This document shows, piece by piece, positions 28,576-37,760 of a DNA stretch of 64,000 nt. The stretch lies in contig NZ_CP044426.1 in the NCBI RefSeq assembly GCF_008824185.1, forward strand, positions 248,001 through 312,000. Direction: 5' to 3'. The stretch is from Paracoccus pantotrophus (lineage in GTDB: Bacteria; Pseudomonadota; Alphaproteobacteria; Rhodobacterales; Rhodobacteraceae). The notes beneath the pieces were generated by a model. The model was given only the letters and a program-made list of their open reading frames with translations. It was not told the origin of the DNA and did no database searches. Position numbers and translations under genes: made by a program. Each line of letters begins with the position of its first letter. The first letter of the stretch is position 1.

Positions 28576-29058
28576 TTAGCCGTCCTTCAGGCGCAGGCCG
28601 GTCTTTTTCAGGATCCGGGTGGAATAGAGGATGTCGTCGGCCCGGCAGGCGGCGCCCAGCAGCGCGCGGACCTGGGCGCGCTTTTGCTCGACCTCGGCGC
28701 GGCTCTGGCCGTGCAGCATGGCGAACAGGTTGTAGCGCCAGACCGGCGCGCGCGGGCGCAGGTAGCAATGCGTCACGAAATCCAGCGCGCCGATCCTTTC
28801 GCCCAGGGCCTCGGCCTGCGCGTCGTCCACGTCCCAGACGCTCATGCCGTTGGCGATCATTCCCAGCGCATAGTGGTTGGGCGCGATGGCGATGCGGCGG
28901 ATCACGCCCTGCGCATGCAGGATCGACAGCCGGGTGATGACCTGCGTCTCGGTCAAGCCCAGCTCGGCGGCGATCCGGGCATAGGGCGCCTCGTCCAGCG
29001 GCAGGCCGGCCTGCGTGGCGGCGATCAGCCGGCGGTCGGTATCGTCCAGGACCGTCAT
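28576..29058 (-). CDS. nirH: Siroheme decarboxylase subunit NirH
   Basis: The protein is 160 residues in the Lrp/AsnC-like decarboxylase family. N-terminal winged-helix-like region: [32 protein letters not shown]; then the AsnC-type domain with [23 protein letters not shown] and [23 protein letters not shown]. NirD, L, G and H together convert siroheme to 12,18-didecarboxysiroheme. The ATG at 29058 overlaps the nirG stop (ATGA). Confidence 0.95.
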
Positions 29059-29528
29059 GCCGCCACCCGAAAGCCGATGAAGAACTCCCGCAGCTTGGGA
29101 AAGCGCCAGACGGTCAGCCCGGTTTCGGCCTCGATGCGCCCGGCGGTCTCGGCGATGCCTTCGGGCGTGGCGGTGGCCAGCACGAACCACATGTTCAGCG
29201 CATGATCGCGGGCATAGTTATGCGCCACCTCGGGATGGGCGTTGACCAGCGCGGCGATGCGGTCGAAATCCGCCTGCGGCGCGGAAAGCGCGCAAAGGCA
29301 GAAGGCCCCGCCCATCGCCGCGGCGTCGTAGAACGGGCCGAAGCGGGTGATGGCGCCGATCGCGCGCAGGCGTTCCAGCCGCTCGATCAGCTGGGCGCCG
29401 GTCAGGCCAAGCGCCGCGCCGGCATCGTCGAAGGGGCGGGGGGTCAGGGGAAACCCCTCTTGCAGGCGGTTCAGGATGGCGCGGTCGGTATCGTCCAGCG
29501 CCTCGGGCGGCAGGGTCTGGCGGCTCAT
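29055..29528 (-). CDS. nirG: Siroheme decarboxylase subunit NirG
   Basis: The product is 157 residues, an AsnC-like fold related to NirD/L/H. Visible parts are LDDTDRAILNRLQEGFPLTPRPFDDAG and AHNYARDHALNMWFVLATATPEG, the segment that in these proteins lines the substrate pocket. Its ATG at 29528 overlaps the nirDL stop by four bases, and its stop overlaps nirH. A much longer frame upstream is only nirDL read in another frame. Confidence 0.94.
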   Translation of the reverse strand: MSRQTLPPEALDDTDRAILNRLQEGFPLTPRPFDDAGAALGLTGAQLIERLERLRAIGAITRFGPFYDAAAMGGAFCLCALSAPQADFDRIAALVNAHPEVAHNYARDHALNMWFVLATATPEGIAETAGRIEAETGLTVWRFPKLREFFIGFRVAA

Positions 29529-30499
29529 GCGGCAACCTCGGCGATGACGGCGCCCCGCTGGCGAAAGCAGCGGGTCGAGAACAGGATACGATGCGGCACG
29601 CCTTGCAGTTCGGGCAGGGCGCGGGCCTGGACCAGCACCTCCATCGCCTCGGCGCGCGAGCGGGCGTGGATCATGCAGAACAGCGGCCAGTTCCACAGCC
29701 CCGGCACCGTGCGGCGCTGATAGCACAGCGTCACGCCGGGCACTGCGGCCAGCGCCGTTCCGGCCGCCTCGACCGCCGGTTCGGGCAGGCGCCAGACCAC
29801 CATGGCGTTTTCGCACCAGCCAAGCGCACGATGCCGCACGATCACGCCCACGCGGGTCAGGATGCGCGCCGCCGCAAGCGCCCGGATGCGCGAGATCACC
29901 TCGGCCTCGCTGCGGCCGAGCGCCTGCCCCAGCGCCACGAAGGGGCGCGGCACCAACGCCAGCCCGGTGGTCAAGGCCTGCATCAGCGCCTTGTCGCGCG
30001 GGCGCAGGACGTCCAGGTCGGTGGGCCGGTCCAGCGCCATGGCGCGGCGCGGGCCGATCAGCGGAAAGCCCAGGTCGATGTTGAAGGCCCGCACCAGCGG
30101 CAGCGACAGGGGCACCAGCCCCGTTGCCGTCTCGATCCGGACCAGGCTTTCCTCCAGCGCCTCGGCATCGGGAGCGGTGGCGACGAACCACAGGTTCCAG
30201 TCGCTGCCCTCGCGCAGATAGGAATGGTTGACGCCGGGCTCGGCCCCGACCAGCGCCGCGACCTTGTCGATGCGCCGCACCGGCACGCGCAGCGCGGCCA
30301 GCGTCGAGGCGCCGGCGGTGTTCGGCCGGCAGGTGGCGCCGATGCGGGCGATCAGCCCCTCGTCGCGCAGGCGGGCCAGGCGGGCGATCACCTCGGCCTC
30401 GCTGGTGTTGAGGCGGTTGGCGATGGCGGCGAAAGGCCGGGTTTCCAGCGGCAGGTCGCGCTGGAAACCGTCAAGCAGGCGCAGGTCCAGATCATCCAT
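29525..30499 (-). CDS. nirDL: Fused siroheme decarboxylase NirDL
   Basis: The product is 324 residues, about twice the length of NirG or NirH. Residues of about 1-150 match NirD (LDLRLLDGFQRDLPLETRPFAAIANRL...NHSYLREGSDWNLWFVATA) and residues of about 160-324 match NirL (DKALMQALTTGLALVPRPFVALGQALG...LCYQRRTVPGLWNWPLFCMIHARS). In Pseudomonas these are separate genes; in Paracoccus they are fused. The enzyme removes two acetate carboxyl groups from siroheme. The stop overlaps nirG, and nirF ends one base before the start. Confidence 0.95.
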   Translation of the reverse strand: MDDLDLRLLDGFQRDLPLETRPFAAIANRLNTSEAEVIARLARLRDEGLIARIGATCRPNTAGASTLAALRVPVRRIDKVAALVGAEPGVNHSYLREGSDWNLWFVATAPDAEALEESLVRIETATGLVPLSLPLVRAFNIDLGFPLIGPRRAMALDRPTDLDVLRPRDKALMQALTTGLALVPRPFVALGQALGRSEAEVISRIRALAAARILTRVGVIVRHRALGWCENAMVVWRLPEPAVEAAGTALAAVPGVTLCYQRRTVPGLWNWPLFCMIHARSRAEAMEVLVQARALPELQGVPHRILFSTRCFRQRGAVIAEVAA

Positions 30500-30500
30500 G

Positions 30501-31655
30501 TCATAACCCCGTGCGATGCGCGCGATCGGTGAAGAAGATGCCCGAGGGCGCGCGGGCCTCGATCTCGCCCAGCACCTCGCGGGTGCGGGTGTCGCGGATC
30601 TCGACCCGGTCCTCGTCGCGGACCGACAGCCAGACCTCGCGCCCGCGCGGGGCGAATTCCATGTGCAAGACGCCCTTGCCGGGGGTCAGCGTGTCCAGAA
30701 CCTCGTGGGTCAGCACATCGACCACTTGCAGCTTGTCGTTGTCGGGCGGGGCGAAGTTCACCCAGACCTCGCGCTTGTCGGGGCGGGCCAGGGCAAAGAC
30801 CGGCTGGCCGGCCAGGTCGGTGCGGGCGATCTCGGTCAGGTCCGCGGCATCGACCCAAAGCAGTTGGTGCAGCCCCACGGCGGGCAGGGCGAAAAGCCCC
30901 TCGGCCAGCGTCCAGCCTTGCAGATGCGGCATCTTGTAGACCGGCAGGTCCGGCAGGTCCTTGCCGTAATCGGGCAGGAAGCGCGTGACTTTGGGCGGAT
31001 CCTGCCACAGATCGACCTGCACCAGCCCCTTTTCGCCGAACAGCCCGACGATATAGTGCCGCCCGTCGCCGGTCAGCAGCGCGTCATAGGGATTGGCGCC
31101 GATGCCCTCCAGCTTGGTGACTGCCGGCTGCGCGGCATCGGTGGAATGGTCGAGGATCCAGACCTCACCCGTGTCCCAGGTCGCGACGACGAAGCGCGAG
31201 CCCGGCGCATCGGCGATGCCCACGGTCTTGGAGCCCATCGGCACATCCGCCACCAGTTCCAGCGTCTCGGCGTCGAAGACCTTGACGCCGCCCGGCTCGT
31301 AATTCGCCACCGCCACCAGCCGGCCGTCGTCCGAGATGGCGCCGCCGATGGAATTGCCGGCCTGCACCACGCGGCGGACCATCTGCCGGGTCAGGATGTC
31401 GACCTTGGTCAAGCCGCCGTCGCGGCCGAAGACATAGGCGAAGCGTTCGTCGGGGGAATAGACCAGGCTGGCATGGGACAGATCGCCCAGCCCCTCGATC
31501 CGGCCGAGCGCGGCGCGTTCGCTGCGATCCACGACCAGCAGCGAGCCGGCCTCGCGCTCGACGATCAGGCCCAGATCGCCGGTGCCGCGCAACTCGTCGG
31601 CCAGCGCCGGGCTGGCGATCAGCAGGAGGGCGGCGAGAGTTGCCTTGAGCATCAT
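30501..31655 (-). CDS. nirF: Haem d1 biosynthesis protein NirF
   Basis: The product is 384 residues, with a signal peptide (about residues 1-22, ending ASPALADE) that places it in the periplasm, and a beta-propeller like the d1 domain of NirS but without a cytochrome c motif. NirF is required for a late step of haem d1 synthesis and may hold the precursor before NirN. Two adjacent ATGs (31655 and 31652) can start it; the first overlaps the nirC stop as ATGA. Confidence 0.95.
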   Translation of the reverse strand: MMLKATLAALLLIASPALADELRGTGDLGLIVEREAGSLLVVDRSERAALGRIEGLGDLSHASLVYSPDERFAYVFGRDGGLTKVDILTRQMVRRVVQAGNSIGGAISDDGRLVAVANYEPGGVKVFDAETLELVADVPMGSKTVGIADAPGSRFVVATWDTGEVWILDHSTDAAQPAVTKLEGIGANPYDALLTGDGRHYIVGLFGEKGLVQVDLWQDPPKVTRFLPDYGKDLPDLPVYKMPHLQGWTLAEGLFALPAVGLHQLLWVDAADLTEIARTDLAGQPVFALARPDKREVWVNFAPPDNDKLQVVDVLTHEVLDTLTPGKGVLHMEFAPRGREVWLSVRDEDRVEIRDTRTREVLGEIEARAPSGIFFTDRAHRTGL

Positions 31656-31963
31656 TCCGTCTCCGTCGTCAGAAGGTAATCGGCGATCCAGCGCGCCTCG
31701 TCCTCGGTCAGCAGCGGGCGCCAGCCGGGCATGGCGGTGCCGGGCATGCCGTCCAGGATCACGCCGCTCAGGTCGTCGACGTCGCGCCCGGCCAGCGCCC
31801 CGGCGGTGATCGGCCGGCCCAGCCCGCCGGTCAGCCGCAAGCCGTGGCAGGAACCGCAATCCTGCCGCACCAGACGGCGCAACTGGTCCTGCCGCGCGGC
31901 ATCGGGCGGTCCCGCAACCGCGGTCCCGGCCAAAAGCGCCAGCAGGAGCGCCAGCCTAGCCAT
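31652..31963 (-). CDS. nirC: Periplasmic c-type cytochrome NirC
   Basis: The precursor is 103 residues with a signal peptide (about 1-17) and one haem c site CGSCH at residues 36-40. The distal methionine is probably in GTAMPGW. NirC is a small electron carrier linked to NirS maturation or electron delivery. It overlaps nirE by eight bases and nirF by four. A longer frame upstream of the ATG at 31963 is part of nirE in another frame. Confidence 0.94.
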   Translation of the reverse strand: MARLALLLALLAGTAVAGPPDAARQDQLRRLVRQDCGSCHGLRLTGGLGRPITAGALAGRDVDDLSGVILDGMPGTAMPGWRPLLTEDEARWIADYLLTTETE

Positions 31964-32828
31964 GCGCCACCAGCCGCCATTCCGGGCGGTAAAGCCCCTG
32001 CGGCAGGGCGCCATCCTCGGCCAAGGCCGCGACATGGCCGACGATGAACAGCACCGGCGCCGGCAGCGGCTCGGCCGCCAGGGCGGCGGCGATGCCCGAC
32101 AGCGTGGCGCGCAGTCGCCGTTCCTGCGGCGTGCTGGCCTGCGACACGGCCAGCACCGGCAGGTCGGCGGGCATGCCGTGGGCGATCAGCTCGGCCGCGA
32201 TCTCGGCCATGTTCGCCGCGCCCATATAGACGGCCAGCGTGGTCTGCGGATCGGCCAGCGAGGCCCAGTCGAGGTCCAGCGCCGCGTCCCGCGCCCGGTG
32301 GCCGGTGACATGGCGCAGCCCGGTCGCGAGCCCGCGATGCGTCAGCGGAAACCGGGCCGAGGCGGCCGCCCCCTGCGCCGCGGTGATACCGGGCACATAG
32401 TCGCAGGGGATGCCGGCGCGGATCACGGCCTCGAACTCCTCGCCGCCGCGGCCGAAGATGGTCGGATCGCCGCCCTTGAGCCGCGCCACGGTCAGGCCGG
32501 CGAGGCCCAGTTCGACCAGCAGGGCGTTGATCTCATCCTGCGGCACCGGGTGGAAGCCCGCCGCCTTGCCCACCGGGATGCGCCGGACATGGGCGGGGAC
32601 GCAGGCCATCACCTCGTCCGAGACCAGCCGGTCATGCACCACCACATCCGCCTGCTGCAAAAGCCGCAGCGCCCGCAGCGTCAGCAATTCCGGGTCGCCC
32701 GGACCGGCGCCGATCAGATCGACCCTGCCCAGTCCCGCCTTGCCCGCTGCCGCGTCGTTCAAGTTGCGCGCGGCCATGCCTGGCGCCGCGCCGCCCGTCA
32801 CCGTCTTGCCGGCCATGTCGAACCCCAT
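31956..32828 (-). CDS. nirE: Uroporphyrinogen-III C-methyltransferase NirE
   Basis: The product is 290 residues. It methylates uroporphyrinogen III at C2 and C7 with S-adenosylmethionine, giving precorrin-2, the first committed step towards siroheme and haem d1. Motifs: VDLIGAGPGDPELLTLRA, VVVHDRLVS, RLKGGDPTIFGRGGEE and YVPGITAAQGAAA. It is a CobA-type methyltransferase without the CysG dehydrogenase domain. The ATG at 32828 lacks a clear ribosome site; the ATG at 32816, after GGGG, is an equally good start. It follows nirS by 52 bp. Confidence 0.95.
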   Translation of the reverse strand: MGFDMAGKTVTGGAAPGMAARNLNDAAAGKAGLGRVDLIGAGPGDPELLTLRALRLLQQADVVVHDRLVSDEVMACVPAHVRRIPVGKAAGFHPVPQDEINALLVELGLAGLTVARLKGGDPTIFGRGGEEFEAVIRAGIPCDYVPGITAAQGAAASARFPLTHRGLATGLRHVTGHRARDAALDLDWASLADPQTTLAVYMGAANMAEIAAELIAHGMPADLPVLAVSQASTPQERRLRATLSGIAAALAAEPLPAPVLFIVGHVAALAEDGALPQGLYRPEWRLVAHG

Positions 32829-32880
32829 TGAAATACTGCCGGAGCGGGGGCGCGAACGCCCCCGCCTGGGTCGTAACCGC

Positions 32881-34671
32881 TCAATAGGTGTCGGTCATGG
32901 TGTTGTAGACGTTGAACTTGCCGGTGGGCGTCACCAGCCGCTCGTCCTTGATGACGTGCTTAAGTTCCAGCGTCTTGTCGTCCACCACGACCAGCGCCGA
33001 TTCCTGGTCCTTGCCGTTCCAGACGCTGAACCAGACCTCGGTGCCGTCCTTGTTGAACTCGCCCTGCACGACGCGGGGCTGGCCTTCGGTGATGCCGGCC
33101 CATTCGGCGATGGGCAGGGTCTTGAACTCGGGGTCCGAACCGTCGCCCGTCATCGCCTTGATGTCGAAGACCGCGACCGAGCCGGAAATCTCGGCCTCGG
33201 GGTTCAGGGTCGCATCGACATAGAGATATTGCGAGTTCGGGTGCGTCTTGATGAACAGCGAGCCGCCCCCCAGCGCCGGGAAGCTGTCGAGGATCTTCCA
33301 GGCATTGTCGGGATGGCCCTCGGGATCGGTGCCGATCAGCGCCACCGAATCGTCGCCCATATGCGAGGTCGCCCAGACCGGCCCGAAGGTCGGGTGGACG
33401 AAGTTCGCGCCGCGGCCCGGATGCGGGGTCTGGCCGCCGGTATCCTCGATCGCGACCAGCTTGCCTTCCTTGGTGTCGATCACCACCAGCTTGTTGCGGG
33501 CGTTCGCCGCGGTGATGAAATAGCGGTGCGAGCCGTCCAGGCCGCCGTCGTGCAGGAAGCGTTCGGCGCTGATCTCGGTGGTCTTGAGGTTGTCGAGGTC
33601 GGTATAGTCCACCAGCAGGATCTTGCCCGTTTCCTTGACGTTCACGATGAACTCGGGCCGGTAATGGCTGGCGAGGATCGCGGCGACGCGCGGCTCGGGG
33701 TGATATTCCTGCTCGTCATAGGTCATGCCGCGCGTGGACTGGATCTTTTTCGGCTCCAGCGTCTCGCCGTCCATGATGACGTATTGCGGCGGCCAATAGG
33801 CCCCGGCGATGGCGTATTTGTCCTCCCAGCCCTCCATCTTCGAGGTCTCGATGGAACGCGCCTCCGAGCCGATCTTGATCTCGGCAACGGTGGTGGGCTC
33901 CTTCATCCACAGGTCGATCATGTTGACCTTGCCGTCGCGGCCGATCACGAACAGGTAGCGGCCCGATGCGGACAGCCGGCTGATATGGACGGCATAGCCG
34001 GTGTCGAGGACCGACTTGATCTCGTAGGTGGCGCCGTCGATCAGCGCGATCTGGCCGGCGTCGCGCAGGGTGACGCTGAACAGGTTTTCCAGATCCCAGT
34101 CGTTTTCCTGCTGGGTCGGCCGGTCTTCCGGCGCGACATGCACCTTCCAGGATTCGCGCATCTCCTTCATGCCGAATTCCGGCGGCGCGGCCGGGTCCAG
34201 AAGCAGGTAGTTGGCCATCAGGTCGACCTGCTCGGCCGACAACTCGCCCGAGGTGCCCCAGTTCGGCATCCCCGCCGGCGAGCCGTAGGTGATGAAGCTT
34301 TGCAGATAGTCAAAGCCCAGATCGCGGGTCAGGTCAGGGGTCAGCGCCTTGCCGGTCGCGCCTTTGCGCAACACGCCGTGGCAGCCGGCGCAGCGTTCGA
34401 AATAGATCTTGTTGGCCTCGTTGTATTGGGCATCGGACAGCGCCGAAACGCCCTCGGGCGCGCCGGGCGCCGCGACATCCTGCTGCGCAAGGTTGTCCAG
34501 CGAGGGCTCATAGCGATTGTCGGTGCGCGTCTTGTGGTCCTCCAGCGCGGCGGCTGGATCCTTTGGCGGTGCGACCTGTTCCTGTGCCGAGGCCGCAAGC
34601 GGTCCAAGGACAAGGGCCAGGGCTGCCGAGGCCAGGAGGCCGGGTCTGGCGAATGGAGTCCTTTGTCTCAT
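32881..34671 (-). CDS. nirS: Cytochrome cd1 nitrite reductase
   Basis: The precursor is 596 residues and is exported; cleavage after Ala29 gives the known Paracoccus mature numbering. It reduces nitrite to nitric oxide in the periplasm. In precursor/mature numbering the residues are: H46/H17 (haem c ligand in the oxidised form), Y54/Y25 (haem d1 ligand), CAGCH at 94-98/65-69, H229/H200 (haem d1 axial ligand), and the catalytic pair H374/H345 and H417/H388. All are present at the exact expected spacing, so the enzyme should be active. It is the first gene of nirSECF(DL)GHJN, under a Fnr/NNR-type box 64 bp upstream of the ATG. Confidence 0.99.
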   Translation of the reverse strand: MRQRTPFARPGLLASAALALVLGPLAASAQEQVAPPKDPAAALEDHKTRTDNRYEPSLDNLAQQDVAAPGAPEGVSALSDAQYNEANKIYFERCAGCHGVLRKGATGKALTPDLTRDLGFDYLQSFITYGSPAGMPNWGTSGELSAEQVDLMANYLLLDPAAPPEFGMKEMRESWKVHVAPEDRPTQQENDWDLENLFSVTLRDAGQIALIDGATYEIKSVLDTGYAVHISRLSASGRYLFVIGRDGKVNMIDLWMKEPTTVAEIKIGSEARSIETSKMEGWEDKYAIAGAYWPPQYVIMDGETLEPKKIQSTRGMTYDEQEYHPEPRVAAILASHYRPEFIVNVKETGKILLVDYTDLDNLKTTEISAERFLHDGGLDGSHRYFITAANARNKLVVIDTKEGKLVAIEDTGGQTPHPGRGANFVHPTFGPVWATSHMGDDSVALIGTDPEGHPDNAWKILDSFPALGGGSLFIKTHPNSQYLYVDATLNPEAEISGSVAVFDIKAMTGDGSDPEFKTLPIAEWAGITEGQPRVVQGEFNKDGTEVWFSVWNGKDQESALVVVDDKTLELKHVIKDERLVTPTGKFNVYNTMTDTY

Positions 34672-34734
34672 CTGGCTTTCCTATTTGCTGGCGCGCGTTC
34701 ACGCCGTTCCTGTGCGGAATTTGCGCGCAAGGCT

Positions 34735-34748
34735 TTGACCATTGTTAA
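34735..34748. promoter_or_regulatory. NNR/Fnr-type box shared by nirS and nirI
   Basis: TTGAC-CATT-GTTAA matches the Fnr-family consensus TTGAY-N4-RTCAA at all but one position. Its centre at 34741.5 would put a class II start (-41.5) near 34700 for nirS, 29 bases before its ATG, and near 34783 for nirI, just before its ATG. NNR control of nirS and nirI is established for Paracoccus; the exact assignment here is by match. Confidence 0.85.
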
Positions 34749-34791
34749 GGCCGGGGTGCGGCATTCGCGCCATCTGCAGGGAAACCCTGGG

Positions 34792-36846
34792 ATGCGGATG
34801 GCGATGCCGGTCAAATTTCCTCTTGCCCCCTGGCGCCTGCTGCCGGCGTTGCTGGCGCTGGTGCTGCTGATTCTGCCGGCGGGGGCCGAGCCGCCGGCCG
34901 CCCCCGACGCGATGCTGGCCCAGGCGCTGTTCGACGCCGAGGGGCCGGTGGTGCTGGACCGCCGCGAAACCCCGGCGCCGGGCTGGCGCGTCAGCCGCGA
35001 CGGCCAGGCGTTGGGCATGATCGGCTCGACCTGGGAGATCGCGGCGACCACCGGCTATTCCGGCAAGCCGCTGGACGTGCTGGTCGCCGTCACGCCGCAA
35101 GGGGTCATCGCCGGGGCCAGGCTGGTGCGCCAGACCGAGCCGGTGCTGAGCCTGGGCATTTCCGAGGCGCATATCGCCGCCTATGTGGACGGCTTTCGCG
35201 GCGTCGATCTGTCGCAGGGCGAAGCACGGGGCCGGGCGCTGCCGGACGCGATCTCCCGCGCCACGGTCTCGACCGGGGTGATTCGCGACGGCATCCTGCG
35301 CAGCGGCCGGGTGCTGGCCCAGGCGCAGGGGCTGGGCGGCGGCGGCATCGACCGCGTCGGCTACCGCCCCGCGACCTGGGCCGAACTGCTGGCCGAGGGG
35401 GCCTTCGGCCATGCCTCGATCTCGATGGCCGAGGCGGCGCGGGCCTTTGCCGACGCCAAGGTGGCCATCGAGCCCTCGGATGCGCCCTTCCTGGACCTTT
35501 ATGCCGGGCTGATCGACCCGCCAACCGTCGGGCGCAACCTGCTGGGCGCGCGGGACTTCACCGCCGTCGCGGGCGCCCTGCAACCCGGCCAGGCGCTGGT
35601 CGCGGTGCTGTCGCGCGGGCTTTACAGTCCGCGCGGCGCGGATTGGCGCCGCTCGGGCCGCTTCGAGCGCATCGGTTTCGAACAGGGCGCGCTGCGGATC
35701 GAGCCGCAGGACGGCGATTTCGTCATGGTCGAGAAGCTGGCGCTGCCCGACGCGCCGGCCTTCAGGGAAATAAGCCTGTTCCGGCTGAACATCGACCCGG
35801 CTGCTGGCGGCATCGATCCGCGCCGGCCCTTCGACCTGGTGGTGACGGCAACCCGGCCGCTGGCGGCGGGGGGCGCGGGGGCGTTGCCCATCCGCGCCAC
35901 CATCCGCCTGCCCGCGGCCTATACCGTCGCCGACGCCCCCGCCGTCCCGCTGTGGCAGGAGTTCTGGCTGAAAAAGATCCCCGGCATCGCCGTGGTCGGC
36001 GCCATGCTGTTCGTGCTGGCGCTGATCCTGTTCGGGCAAGAGGCGCTGGTGCGCCGGCCGCGGCTGTGGCGCCGTGTGCGGCTGGGCTTTCTGGCCACGA
36101 CGCTGGTGGTGCTGGGCTGGGGGCTGAACGGCCAGCTTTCGGTGGTGCAGGTGGTGGCCTTCCTGAACGCGCTGCTGTCCGGCTTTCGCTGGGAAACCTT
36201 TCTGATCGAGCCGATCATCTTCCTGATCTGGTCCGCCGTGGCGCTGGGGCTGCTGTTCTGGGGCCGCGGCGTGTTCTGCGGCTGGCTGTGCCCCTTCGGC
36301 GCGCTGCAAGAGCTGATGAACGCTGCCGCCCAGCGGCTGGGGGTGCGGCAGATCGCCGTGCCGCAGGCCCTGCACGAACGGCTTTGGGTGATCAAGTACA
36401 CGCTGTTCGTCGCCATCGTGGCGCTGAGCTTTTACAGCATGGAGCAGGCGCTGATCCTGGCAGAGGCCGAGCCGTTCAAGACCGCGATCTCGATGCGCTT
36501 CCTGCGTGCCTGGCCCTTCGTGCTCTTCGCGCTTGCGGTGCTGGCGGGCGGGCTGTTCATCGAGCGGTTCTATTGCCGCTATCTCTGCCCGCTGGGGGCG
36601 GGGCTGGCGATCCCGGCCAAGCTGAAGATCTTCGACTGGCTCAAGCGCCGCCCGCAATGCGGCCGCGAATGCCGGCTGTGCGAGACGAAATGCACCGTCG
36701 GCGCCATCGACCCGCTGGGCCGGATCAACCCGAACGAATGCGTGCTGTGCCTGCGCTGCCAGGTGGTGATGAACGACCCCGGCACCTGCCCGGTGCTGAA
36801 ACGCCGCGCCCGCAGCGCCGCCGCCCCGACCGGAGAAGCGCCATGA
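34792..36846 (+). CDS. nirI: Membrane iron-sulfur flavoprotein NirI (NosR family)
   Basis: This encodes about 684 residues. Order: signal segment (about 12-32), periplasmic FMN-binding domain with the attachment-type motif SRATVS near Ser160, about five or six transmembrane helices from residue 380, CxxxCP motifs CGWLCPFGALQE and CRYLCPLGAGL, and a cytoplasmic C-terminal region with two [4Fe-4S] motifs (CGRECRLCETKC and CVLCLRCQVVMNDPGTCP). NirI is needed for nirS expression or activity in Paracoccus and resembles NosR. ATGs at 34792, 34798 and 34804 are all possible. Upstream open sequence reads antisense to nirS and is not coding. Confidence 0.95.
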   Translation: MRMAMPVKFPLAPWRLLPALLALVLLILPAGAEPPAAPDAMLAQALFDAEGPVVLDRRETPAPGWRVSRDGQALGMIGSTWEIAATTGYSGKPLDVLVAVTPQGVIAGARLVRQTEPVLSLGISEAHIAAYVDGFRGVDLSQGEARGRALPDAISRATVSTGVIRDGILRSGRVLAQAQGLGGGGIDRVGYRPATWAELLAEGAFGHASISMAEAARAFADAKVAIEPSDAPFLDLYAGLIDPPTVGRNLLGARDFTAVAGALQPGQALVAVLSRGLYSPRGADWRRSGRFERIGFEQGALRIEPQDGDFVMVEKLALPDAPAFREISLFRLNIDPAAGGIDPRRPFDLVVTATRPLAAGGAGALPIRATIRLPAAYTVADAPAVPLWQEFWLKKIPGIAVVGAMLFVLALILFGQEALVRRPRLWRRVRLGFLATTLVVLGWGLNGQLSVVQVVAFLNALLSGFRWETFLIEPIIFLIWSAVALGLLFWGRGVFCGWLCPFGALQELMNAAAQRLGVRQIAVPQALHERLWVIKYTLFVAIVALSFYSMEQALILAEAEPFKTAISMRFLRAWPFVLFALAVLAGGLFIERFYCRYLCPLGAGLAIPAKLKIFDWLKRRPQCGRECRLCETKCTVGAIDPLGRINPNECVLCLRCQVVMNDPGTCPVLKRRARSAAAPTGEAP

Positions 36847-37760
36847 ACCGCCGCCGTTTCCTGCTGCTGACCGCCTGCGCCGCGCTGCCCGGCATGGCGA
36901 AGGCCGCGCCCGAGGAATGGCAGGGCCGCGCCATGGGTGCCGATGTCGCCCTGCGGCTGCACGGGGCAAGCCCGGCGCAGGCCCGCGGCTTCTTCGCCGA
37001 GGCGGCGCGGCTGCTGGCCCATGTCGAAAACCTGTTCTCGCTGCATCGCGATTCCGATTTGGCGCGGCTGAACCGCGACGGGCGGCTGCGCTTTCCCGCT
37101 GCCGGGATGGTGGAACTGCTGGCCCTGTCAGACCGGCTGCACCGTGCCACCGGCGGCGCCTTCGACCCGACCGTGCAGCCGCTGTGGCTGGCGCGGGCGC
37201 GGGGCGGGGACGAGGCCGCGGCCCGCGCCCTGGCCGGCTGGGATGCGGTCGCCTGGTCGCGGTCCGAGGTGCGGCTGGCCCGCCCCGGCATGGCGCTGAC
37301 CTTCAACGGCCTTGCCCAGGGCTGGGCCGCCGACCGGCTGGCCGAGGCGGCCGCGCGCCACGACCTGACCGACCTTCTGATCGACGCGGGCGAGATCCGG
37401 GCGCTGGGACCGCGGGGCTGGCGCGTGGGACTGGCCGATGCCGCGGGGCACGAGCATCGCCGCATCCGGCTGGACGGTCGGGCGCTGGCGACCTCGTCGC
37501 CCGGCGCCACGCTGATCGGGCCGCGCGGCCTGCCGCATATCCTGTCGCCGGATGGCGGGGCGGCACCGCTTTGGGACACGATCTCGGTCAGCGCAGACAG
37601 CGCGGCCATGGCCGACGGGCTTTCCACCGCGCTTTGCCTGATGCCGCCCCAGGCCGCCTGCGCCGCGCTGGCGCGTTTGCCGGGCTGCCGGATCGAGCTG
37701 GCGATCGCCGCGCCGGGGGCGGAATTTCCCGGTAAAACCCCAAGCTTTTGCCTCGCTTGA
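36843..37760 (+). CDS. nirX: ApbE-type flavin transferase NirX
   Basis: The product is 305 residues. The N-terminus has RRR followed by a hydrophobic stretch ending AKAAPEE, a Tat-like signal for the periplasm. ApbE features: ENLFSLHRDSDLARLN, GGAFDPTVQPLW, FNGLAQGWAADRL and the Mg-binding region SVSADSAAMADGLSTAL. It most likely attaches FMN to NirI and possibly to NosR. The ATG overlaps the nirI stop (ATGA), so the two are coupled. Its stop codon lies within the nor promoter's NNR box. Confidence 0.95.
   Translation: MNRRRFLLLTACAALPGMAKAAPEEWQGRAMGADVALRLHGASPAQARGFFAEAARLLAHVENLFSLHRDSDLARLNRDGRLRFPAAGMVELLALSDRLHRATGGAFDPTVQPLWLARARGGDEAAARALAGWDAVAWSRSEVRLARPGMALTFNGLAQGWAADRLAEAAARHDLTDLLIDAGEIRALGPRGWRVGLADAAGHEHRRIRLDGRALATSSPGATLIGPRGLPHILSPDGGAAPLWDTISVSADSAAMADGLSTALCLMPPQAACAALARLPGCRIELAIAAPGAEFPGKTPSFCLA

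Noticed and set aside
32410..34791. A 1478-codon plus-strand open frame that runs antisense through nirS before nirI
   Set aside because: The upstream 800 codons are the mirror image of nirS, kept stop-free by GC-rich third positions. Only the part from about 34792 has NirI features.
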